From positions 8,666,512 to 8,730,511 of the forward strand of contig NC_086370.1 of the NCBI RefSeq assembly GCF_036324505.1: a stretch of 64,000 nt of DNA, given 5' to 3'. The DNA comes from Eleginops maclovinus. Lineage: Eukaryota; Chordata; Actinopteri; Perciformes; Eleginopidae. This document shows, one piece after another, positions 33,467 to 64,000 of the stretch. The stretch's first letter is position 1. Each line of letters opens with the position of its first letter. Below the pieces are notes generated by a model that did no database searches, was not told where the DNA came from, and was given only the letters and a program-made list of their open reading frames with translations. The position numbers and the translations under genes were made by a program.

Positions 33467-35981
33467 TCATCCTTGATCACTAGTAGGAGATGAATCATTG
33501 CAGATCACAATAGGATTAGCATTGGTGCCTTTGTGGTCATGACCAGGACACACGGCCAGGTGGAGGCAGTCTGAGAAGGTTCCCGCACAGAAAGAGAACA
33601 GCGGAGTCATGTTCTCTGCCTCAAGAAACGTCACCAACCCTGCGGGGAAACTACACAGAACACCAATCCGGCTGAAGCATTTTGTGAAAGGCAGCTGATG
33701 GGGCACCCCTCCGTGCCAGGCAGTATACTCCCCATCAAAGAACTCCACGCACCAGGACTCGACCCCCCGGCCCAGCCAGCAGTCCTCAGTGCTGCCCTTT
33801 CGGGGGATGCTGGGATAGGTGACGCCCAGCTCCCAGTATGTCTTCCCAGTCACATCAATCTCCCAGTAATGGCGACCACAGCTGAATCCTTGAACGCTGA
33901 TGACATTGAGGGTGGTGTCAAAGCGTCCAGGGAGGTCCGGGAGTTGCTGCCAGGAGTCAGTGTAGGTGGCACTGTCACCCCGAGGGGAGATGATCAGCTT
34001 TGGGTGGGACGTCTCTGGATCTAGATACACCTCGCTGGAATCTGGAGACAGACTTAAATCAAAGTTTTGTACAGAAAGATTAAAAACAAAAAGGTCAAGT
34101 TGTGATTATGAATATAAAACACTGACAACTCTTGGTGAGATTCCTGATCAAAGGGGTCTGTGAGCTGATGAACAGCAGCATGTTGTGGGTGAGGCTTAGG
34201 ATCTGGTCAGCTTTAACTTCGTCCAGGCTCACACTGCTCGGGTCTGTCCTGTTCAGAAGATCCATCACTCTGAAGGAGGCAGACAGCAGAGAGATTAGCC
34301 GCCGCGAATACTATTGTTTTCATCATTACTTTTGTTTTGATTCCATACCTTTCCACTGTCTCTGTGTCCTGCTGCTGAGGGAATGAGAAGAAAGACTAAG
34401 GGAAAAAGCAGGGGGAAAAAATATGAATATTAAAGAACTTTGAAAGGAAAATGTTTGCTTCGAATACACAAATATAAGGAATAAAGGTTATAATAAAAAA
34501 TAATTCTGGTGAAACATTTTCTAAGTCTGATCTAAATAGTTTTCTGTGCTGCTATTATGATTCATTTAAAACAAAGGTTTTGCCTGGATAAAAGTTCATA
34601 ATTTTTCTTTTCATCTGTGATAAAGATAGGAAATGTTTCCCCTTACAATAATGACAGACCTCTGTGTGTGTATATAAGTGTGAGTTTTGATTATCTCCCC
34701 AAAACCTCGTCCAGTCTACTTCACTTTTGGCATATGTGTTGTTCGATGTGAGGCCCTAAGGTAGTGAAGTGGCAGTGTGTATAAGAGGTTCTGCAAAAAA
34801 ACGTTGGTAAGAACATGCAGGTAAGTGTACAACTCTAAATAGATGCGCATCAAAATCTATACAAAGAGTTGCCATGACTGCATAGCACAAGATCAGATGT
34901 CTGTGTATGATGTCTTTCACAAATTTGCACACCTTGCCCTCAGGTTACCAGTGACAGAATGGAAGATGTTTGTGTTTGTTAACAAGTGGCATGCTTCCAA
35001 TGTAACGTTACAGTCCATCTACCTGGAGCATCCACATTTGCTGTCTATATGCCTGTGGTATATACATTTAATGAAGCTTTGACTTTCTGCTGTAACATTT
35101 TCATGAAAGCTTTCACACTCATTATGCGTAGCATTGCTAACGTAAGCGAGTGCATAGAGTCACTTCGAAACGCAAGGAGCAGCGAGACCAGCATACCAAA
35201 ACAGGCACTTCACTGGTGATTCATACTGTATACTATGACTAAAAGCATTCATGTTAGCTTCCATGTCAGTTTCTCAATGCGCTCTTAACACAACGTACAA
35301 AACCCACAGTATATGTTTCCAGCTGTTTCACAGATGAAAAAACATTTTAAGTAATTTAGAAATATTATGCCAGCTAAATCTTTTTTCCCACCCGTTCTTA
35401 AATCCTAATCCCAATTGTTTTAGTTGTTTTACGTGCCTCTCAGGGCTTCCATACCAATGACAAGGTACATTTGAAATTTCAAATCATATTTGGCCCTCAT
35501 GACTTGTGGTTTAATCACCATTGTATCAGACTCTGTGTATGACTTGGCCATAATTGCCACATTGAGTCTGGCCAGGTCCTGCTCTATCTCCTGAATCAGG
35601 GAGCAGTTCCTTTCCATGAGTCCATCCAGAGCAGAGACAGCTGCGCGCTCTTCCATCTCCAGGTGGGAGAGGGTGATCCTCAGGTCCTCGTCCAGGGCCG
35701 CCTGGATCTCTCGATACTTCCGTATGATATTCTCTCTTATCACCGAGGACTTTTTCTGAGTCAGGCATAAGCATTTATCAGTTTATTATACTGCCTTATC
35801 ATTAGCAAAGCCATTTTCAAATACCATATCCCAATAGAGACAGAAATGATAACATTTTAACACTCTTAGTCTGAACACAACTTACTGAGATTTCTGATTG
35901 CCGTGCAGCCAGTTTTTTCAGTCTGTATTTCACTGCATCCCTTTGCCTCTTCAGACACTCTTGGTGCTTTTCTAATGTCTC
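33467..35981 (-). CDS. TRIM-like coiled-coil PRY/SPRY gene without visible RING/B-box exon
   Basis: Exons on the minus strand: 35886-35981 (96 bp), 35519-35755 (237 bp, coiled coil rich in Glu/Leu), 34349-34371 (23 bp), 34127-34269 (143 bp) and 33467-34041 (PRY-SPRY, TGA stop). Sizes 96/237/23 and all phases are those of TRIM genes. The last exon has PRY (VYLDPETSHPKLIISP) and SPRY motifs (GRHYWEIDVTGKTYWELGV, WCVEFFDGEYTAWHG, IGVLCSFPAGLVTF). The frame is intact, unlike the plus-strand TRIM. No RING or B-box exon is recognisable between 35982 and the ABLIM1 3' end at about 38.8 kb, so it is 5'-truncated, has a distant first exon, or is a RING-less paralog. The 23-bp exon has a CAGCAG tandem acceptor. 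Confidence 0.8.
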
Positions 35982-37167
35982 CTGTAGAAAGAGATGCACA
36001 CATATTCACTACAGCTCATTTAACACAGGTCAGACACGTTGTTTGTGGTGAAGTGAAGAGGCAGAAGCAGTTTATTGTGAGACTTCAGCAGAGTGAAAAG
36101 TTGCCTTGATGACATTGAAAAAATGTCCATGTCAAAAAACTGCCATATAACTATTACATAATATTGCTATTTTCCAATTATGCTAGGTAAAATATTTTAA
36201 CCAAATGCAGTTTTGATATCACTCCTAAATATGTTTTAATTTGCAAATAGTTTAAATGCCAGTTTGTTAACATAATACCACTAAAGAAAAGAAAATGAAA
36301 TGATTTTCTGTAAGGTATGGGGTTTATCAAAATAACAAAGCGTGATATATTATAAATCATGATTTTAAGCTGTAATGGCCATTGGATCAAAAAGTGTGTC
36401 AAATTGAGGACATTTTTGTCCTTATGGATTTGAGTATCTGTATTTTGTCTACACTGTTTATTATGGACTTATAAGGAACTGAGGTTTAACATCAAACAAA
36501 GTGTGTTTACATGGCCAAAATGCTTAAAACATATATAAATATAGCCAATATGTCCCATTCCCTCATTTTGTGACCGTATTTTTCTCAGTTTCTTGTAGCA
36601 GCACTGATGCTCTTCTGTGTTGCTGCCACCCAGTCAGAAATCAGAAATCCTGCCCATTGATCTCCTCATTGCCATTATATGACCTGCAAGCTGCAGTGTT
36701 GTGAAGCCAGAGGCAGCCATCAGCCCTCCATAAGTGTCAGTGTTTGTCAGTGCTGCTTTCTCCAGGAGAAAATTGTAATTGTTGTGTCACCAATCATTCA
36801 AATTGTCCTACGGTAATTCCCTGTGACTGAACGAGGTCACACAGCAGCTCTCTGAACAAGTGATGCATTTGATACATAAGGAAAATAATTTGGGGTCCAA
36901 CCTTTCACATTTGTGCACTTCTTGATAGAAATTGCTTTATGCTTTACACCACCCTAGACATTTTCAAGAGCACACCACGGTGTTCTGAAGTCTCCCTCCA
37001 CACAGCAGTAGATTCAGCTTATTGTTACCTCACTGTGCCCTATGTGTATGTTTCTCCGTGATCAATTTAAATTGAGATAAAAAGTAAGGTAAAAAGATTA
37101 AATGCAATTTAAAACAAAAAATGAAGAAACTTTAAACAAACTTGGAATAAGTTAATCTTTTAATTTA
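35982..37167. other. Region upstream of the TRIM-like gene
   Basis: I looked for Cys/His zinc-finger spacing on the minus strand and found none. AT-rich, no clear repeat. Confidence 0.4.
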
Positions 37168-37400
37168 AGGTGGTGGTGGCAAAGTCAATAGGGACTTGGC
37201 CTTGGAACTGGAAGGTCACCAGTTCAAGTCCCTGAAAGACCAAGTGCTAACGTGGTGTCCCTGAGCAAGGCACCGTTCCTTACACTGCTCCCCGGGCGCC
37301 GTACATATGGCAGCCCACTGCTCCTAACACTAGGATGGGTCAAATGTAGAATGTACATTTCCCCTCTGTGGGGCGATTAAGGGTTCTTCCTATTCTAATT
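37168..37400 (+). mobile_element. tRNA-derived SINE
   Basis: The head resembles a tRNA gene with B-box core GTTCAAGTCC (37222-37231). It is followed by the typical fish SINE body (CCCTGAGCAAGGCACC, CCCCGGGCGCC, GCAGCCCACTGCTCC, GGATGGGTCAAATG) and a GGTTCTTCCTATTC-like tail. No intact tRNA fold, so not a functional tRNA gene. Confidence 0.8.
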
Positions 37401-37498
37401 GAAAATAGGTCACTTTTAGTGTCTTATAAGTACGTCATTCCCAATTGTTCAAATATTCTGAGGTTTTGTTTGGTACCGATTAACACACAAAAGGACAC

Positions 37499-37862
37499 TT
37501 AAAGGGGCCCTTCTATACTAATTTTGTGTTTCATATTTATTTATTGGTTAGCTGGCCTGCTCTGTTGTGATTAGTCCACAGATTAGAGATGTCCCACCCC
37601 TTATCCTATCACATACAATGTGTTGGAGCGCTAGCCAATAGAAGCGTGAGGTGTTGCGTAGTGATTTCACTATGTTATGGATATAAACAATGGAGTCCAA
37701 TGGAGGTGTCCCAGGCAGGGGGGGGAGAGAGTGTGGGAGAGAAAATCCCTCTGGAGGGGACTTTGGGATTTTAGCCTTTGCAGACCATTTACATGTACAA
37801 AAATCCATATGACACACCACAAGAAAGGGAAACGCCCAAAAAGCATAATAAGGCCTCTTTAA
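37499..37862 (+). mobile_element. MITE-like repeat family B, most complete copy
   Basis: 364 bp with inverted ends TTAAAGGGGCCCTTCTATA and, reverse-complemented from the right, TTAAAGAGGCCTTATTATG. TTAA at both ends fits a piggyBac-like target duplication. The interior shares AGCGCTAGCCAATAG and TTTACATGTA-type blocks with 8407-8715 and 62949-63235. Confidence 0.7.
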
Positions 37863-38836
37863 AAAACAGAATGCTGTTTAATGTTCACAGTGATAGTTAA
37901 TGTTTCTCCAGCATGAGTTATATTTAATTCAAACCACACCAATGTGGAAACATGAACACAGATAGTGTTTTTTCTAACAATGGAAACAGAAACTGTTGCA
38001 GAAACATAATGCGGTATATAATGAGTTGCAAATCGGCTTTCCACACACAATTTCTAAAGGAGTTTTGATTTTGGCAGTGCTTTGAGAACATTGACTGTAT
38101 TTTTACTGTGTGGTTGTTGTCCTCTGTGTGTTGACATCAAAGGAGTGTCCTAACCCATCTTGTTCGCTGATGCAGCAAAACAGCTGTGACTATTTGTATT
38201 TATATTGAGTAAAAAGCCAAGTTTATGTAAAAAGAGATTTCAACACAGGGGCCCCAACTAATCAGTTTGTGTATAAAGCAAATAGAGTCCACCATCTGAC
38301 TGGCGGTATAAAAGTAACCCAGTCCTAAGACTACCTCTCACACTGTGTGGTCTTACAGAAGCTGTGTGTTTATTGGTGCAATGCAAAGAAGAAAAACAGA
38401 GAACAGAAAAGAGGCGATGGGTACCTTTGGTATAGCTGAGGATCATATGGTTCATGGTGATTTAAAGCTTTATTGGCTTAAATTTCAATACAACAAATGG
38501 CAGTGTGGGTTTTTCATTTATAAAACAGTACTTTCAAATACAGTTGATTCTCACATTGGGTGTTTTTGTATATTTGTTGGTTACTGTATTTTGGATACGG
38601 CACTAAAATATATTAAAGGATTGTACTTCCAATACATGTAAAGGGAACGTGTGTGGCCATTTTTATGAGAGCCTGAGAAGAGAGACATTTTTCTTTTTGG
38701 CAGGGTCAGATGAATGTTTGGATTGTACAGAAGCAAGGGGAGGGGACTGGCAATGTGTAGGGGGTTTCTGTGGAGATCTGGTAAAACAGTTGATGGGTCA
38801 GCTCACTGCTTTCCCTGTGTTTTTTATATAATTATT
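37863..38836. other. Intergenic downstream of ABLIM1
   Basis: No supported gene. A plus-strand open frame from about 38714 into the ABLIM1 3' UTR is Lys/Arg-rich at its end but has no homology that I recognise and no splice context. Confidence 0.35.
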
Positions 38837-38842
38837 TTTATT
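38837..38842 (-). terminator. ABLIM1 poly(A) signal AATAAA
   Basis: First AATAAA on the minus strand after the ABLIM1 stop, about 550 bp into the 3' UTR. Confidence 0.5.
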
Positions 38843-39387
38843 CAAAGACTCACTGAGTCGATTCTTGCGAACTTTGGGCAAAATCTGTTTCAGCCCAAGC
38901 GTTGGGAAAGCGGACACATGTTCAAGCTACGAGCATGGACATTTGATAATGGCGCCATGAGGTTCTACCGTACTTACAAAGTTCCACAGGAATCAACAGC
39001 AACAAATAGTAGGAAGAAACAAGCAAGAAAGAAAGGAAAGCAGTTCCACTCGAAGCAAAGCAAGAAGTAAAACAAGCGCAGTCAAACGAAATAACATGAC
39101 CCTATTTATCAATCATTCTCATTCTTTGTCATTTTTGAACATGGAAAAGATTCCCATTCCTTGTTTCCTGTGCAAGTCTAACTGGACAAATCCTTCAGCT
39201 CACAGTCTCAGGAAGCTTCAGAGAAACAAAAAAAGTTCAGTCCATCTTGTGGCTTCCTTGAATTATGCCAGGATAAAAGAAAACGAATCCATAAGAAAAG
39301 GAAATAAACCCAAAAACCTACATCTAGATTACAGTTTGTCGTGTGCTATCTGGATGAATGTACAGTATGTGCATGCTGCTCTGAGTG

Positions 39388-60782
<21,395 letters not shown>

Positions 60783-63700
60783 CTGCAAAAGAAGAGACAT
60801 AACCGTTACTATTGAAATGTGATGTTGATGAGTCATCGTGGTCGCTCTGCAGTTTTTGTAACATTGCTTTTAGTTTAGTTTTTTTTATTCAGTTGTGTTC
60901 ATGTGAGGACACACGGTGAATCTGCAGCATCACACCGACCCCATAGATACAGACCTACTGCTGAGAGCCTGTCAGGGTAAAAAAAGAACAACATTGAGCA
61001 GGACAGCTCAACTTGGGGTTCTCTGCCCAGACAGGCTCTCTAGAGATCAACAACCTAAATATAGTCTGTCTTGATAAGTGGAGGATGGAGAAGCAAAATG
61101 CTTAGGGGAGCAGGCTTGGTAAATGGCACACTGAAAGGGTATTGATAAAATCAGTTTCACTATTGAGTTTGCTTTACTTTTATCCTCAAAGGAAAAAAAT
61201 AACAGGCCAATTACTGTCTTTGCCTAAATTAGGCTGCCAATAATCATTTTGCATTGCATGCTATATAAGGCTTCTTATTGCCATGTTTATAAGGTTACTT
61301 TTTGTGTCAAACAGTTCTCTCTCATTATGTCCTATTCTTCTCTGCTGATGTTTGACAGTAAGCAGAGCAAGGGACTCAGATGAGATAACAATGAAACAGA
61401 GCAGGCTATATGTTTGCTGTGTTTGAATAGCTCGCTCTATGGATGTTCCAAATCAGCAAATTTAAAAGAAATGTTCTAAAAAGCCTTCCAGTAAAGGCCG
61501 TAATATTTCCAAGCTACACAGCATGTGTACAGATACAAGACAAGTAAGAATAAGACCTATAAAGGCACTGCAGACCTCTGCCAAGGCAATTTCAATAAGT
61601 AAATATATTGATTGATCTGCTCCAAAATGTAATGGATTCTTCCTTGGCCCATGCCTTTCACCTGGTCATTAGCATTTGTGTAATCCTGTTGACAATCAGA
61701 CAAACATACCAACAAACAAACAGTTTCAAAATACAAAGTTAGATTTTGTAGCAGCAATTTACACATATGCACAATAAAAGGGTTACAGCCACGCTAGTAG
61801 CTTTGAGAGGCTGTTCTTTGGCACAGCTGTGCTTTGAGCTAAAGGCTAATGTCAGCATGACAAAAGGAAAACGCTATCTTATTGAAGTTTAGCAGGTGTA
61901 ATGTTACTATGTAAGCAAATTTAGTTTTGTTTGTTATCCGGCTGATGTTAGAAAACTGCCATTAAACACAGATACAGAGTGTCTGACAGAAATATGAATA
62001 GTTTGTAGACAAAAAACAATCAAGTTAATCAAGTTATTTTGACCTAATAGCATTGCATGGCATACATTCCAATAGTTGTCAAGACTGGGACCGGAACCGT
62101 GAATGTTCTGTGCCAATCCATCAAGTATACAGTATGTTGAGATATTTTACTTGATAGATGAAAGTGTTGACCTATTGGTGGCGCTAGAAGTCAGAGGATC
62201 CTTGATTAAACGATTGGACCGATGTCTCCACAACATGGCTACGATTAGTATTGAGTAAAGATTTAGACATCACTTCCTTTTTGTGTCAATTGGGACAGCC
62301 ATGATAATGATAAAAGACAGAAGCGCTATTATCTAATTGCTTTATCTCTAAAACAGCATCAAGTGTTATGATTAGATCAGTGGCCTGTGGCCTTCTTCAG
62401 TAGAAACTTTGGGTGTCCCTGACACAGACAGACATTAATTCAGCAGTACTGTACGGGATGTAAATACTGCTGCAGTGCCGCACTGCACACAGCTTATCGG
62501 CTGTTCTGAAACCAGCTGATTATTTCACATTCAGGAGCATTAACTAGCAAGGCAGCCCCTTTCGCTCTCATTCCCTCTGTCTCTCTCTTTTTCAAACAAA
62601 AATACACACCCACACAAACACACACACACAAATATTTAATACAGAATCCACATGAAAAGATCTTGCTCTTCTGCTCTGCAATGAATCATTAGTCTGCAAG
62701 GCTAAAAAAAGACACCACCAAAGGCACAGAAATAGCATCATGCTCAATCGATGATCGACCAACGAGAGACATTACTCTGTATTATTAATGACTTGGCCTA
62801 CCTTGCATTTTCCTACCAACCTCTATATTTGCAGAGGCTCTCTGATATAAGGGGATGGTTTATTCCCAGCAAAATCAGAATTCAAAACCTTCTATTTTCG
62901 GTTTGGTCAGGTTGTTAATAGAATTACTGAAAACTAGAGACCCTATTGTAAAAGGGGCCCTATAATGCTCATTTTCTGGTTTCATATTTGTATTCTGTTC
63001 CTCTACTGTGACATTTTCACATTCTTAATGTTCAAAAAGGTCTTTATTTTTCTCATACTGCCTGTGCTGCAGCACCTGTTTTCACCCTCTGTCTGAAACC
63101 AGAGCCCAGTCTGCTCTGATCGGTTAGCTGACCAGCTTTGTGTTAACCTCTTAGAGGTATCCCGCTCCTTAGCCTATCACGTAGAAGTGTTGTAGCGCTA
63201 GCTGTTAGAGGACACTAGAGAATAGCCAATAGCCTTTTTTTTGCACCAGGTCTAAAACATAGGGCAGATACACACGTTATTTTTTCACTCACAGCAAAGT
63301 CCATGCGAGGATTGTGCCTTCTATTTGTCTTAATAAGACATTTAAACCGTTTTTGTTTTTAAGGGCAGTCTCACGTCTCCTGGGCCAATTCTTTAGGAGA
63401 CAATCCACACTGCATCAATATTTTCATACTTGGGATTAAAAAGTAAGTCAGAGAAGTTGTGAAAAACAATGGCCAAGGAGACGAGATAACAGGGGGGAGC
63501 CAGGAAGCAATTGTGTGTACGAGAAGGTGGATGATCTGCCTCCCTGGTGTCTCTGATGTAATTACACTCAGCAGGACAATGAGTCATCTCTGGGAGAACC
63601 AGACTACTGTGAGAGTGGGATGAGTCTCAGCAGTGTGTGACATTGCACCTCCATAGAAAAACAAAGGCCATCTGGGTAACTGCACTGCAAAAATATTCAA

Positions 63701-64000
63701 TCCAATGAGTCTTTTAAGCCTCAGTTACACATTACGTCTTCAAACTAATTATGGTGAATTAGTTAATCTTGGCTGAGAAAGCATAAACTTTGAATAAGAC
63801 AACTTTGGCTTTTATCTGCTTCCAGAAACTCAAACTTATACCAGCCATACATCAACCTCTGAGTAAGGCAATAAACGGATTAAACCCCACTTGTTAAAGT
63901 CTCTTAGTAACTTTAAGTAAATTACTGAATTTTAAATAGTGGTCCTCTACATTAATTGTTTCTGAAAAACACTTTTACTTAATATTGAGAGCTTCCTGTT
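60783..64000. other. ABLIM1 upstream intron, no exon recognised
   Basis: AT-rich. I found no LIM-type exon, no start exon in phase 1 and no unrelated gene. It contains the family B repeat copy at 62949-63235. Confidence 0.45.
62949..63235 (+). mobile_element. MITE-like repeat family B, copy 3 (3'-truncated)
   Basis: Begins TAAAAGGGGCCCTATAATGC and carries the CAGCACCTGTTTTCACCCTC and CCAGAGCCCAGTCTGCTCTG blocks shared with 8407-8715. Similarity fades after the AGCGCTAGCTGTTAG segment; no right inverted end is seen. Confidence 0.65.

Noticed and set aside
37168..37240. tRNA gene from the B-box match
   Set aside because: The head has no complete cloverleaf and is followed by a SINE body, so it is a retrotransposon.
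38714..39070. 118-codon plus-strand frame ending in a Lys-rich tail
   Set aside because: Lies antisense to the ABLIM1 3' UTR, has no recognisable domain, splice context or start signal.

Overview
The window is vertebrate nuclear DNA, almost certainly from a ray-finned (teleost, probably spiny-rayed) fish. Genes are split into short exons with GT-AG introns, dinucleotide and tetranucleotide microsatellites are long, and there is a tRNA-derived SINE, a LINE 3' end and many short terminal-inverted-repeat elements of fish type. There are no bacterial-style operons. Most gene calls below were made by translating exons by eye and checking that splice phases join in frame.

Layout, left to right. 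(1) 1-16.9 kb, minus strand: the 5' half of ATE1 (arginyltransferase), exons 1-6 plus both mutually exclusive 129-bp exons; the catalytic 3' half lies off the left edge. (2) 17.4-23.8 kb, minus: a complete ALDH18A1 (delta-1-pyrroline-5-carboxylate synthase), 16 coding exons, keeping the tandem splice donors that add or remove Val-Asn. (3) 24.8-27.2 kb, plus: a TRIM (RING/B-box/coiled-coil/PRY-SPRY) gene with two frameshifts, probably a pseudogene. (4) 27.6-27.8 kb, minus: a decayed trypsin-like protease exon. (5) 28.1-32.4 kb, minus: a complete HABP2-like protease (three EGF domains, kringle, trypsin domain). (6) 33.5-36.0 kb, minus: a second TRIM-type gene with no RING/B-box exon visible. (7) 36-38.8 kb: repeats, including a SINE and a MITE. 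(8) 38.8-60.8 kb, minus: ABLIM1, four LIM domains to the villin headpiece, 24 exons; the 5' exons lie off the right edge or are unrecognised.

The genes are not one pathway: protein arginylation, proline/ornithine synthesis, plasma proteolysis, ubiquitin ligation and actin scaffolding. They look like a syntenic block; human ATE1, ALDH18A1, HABP2 and ABLIM1 are all on chromosome 10q.

The most interesting signals concern splicing. In ATE1, a G-rich element just after the first alternative exon is complementary to C-rich elements upstream of each alternative exon, which resembles the competing-structure switch described for mammalian Ate1. In ABLIM1, an 8-nt microexon keeps the frame and its skipping would give an immediate stop before the headpiece, a pure (GT)n tract abuts a 3' splice site, and one intron is GC-AG. 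Several different short inverted-repeat element families share a TTAAAGGG-type terminus.
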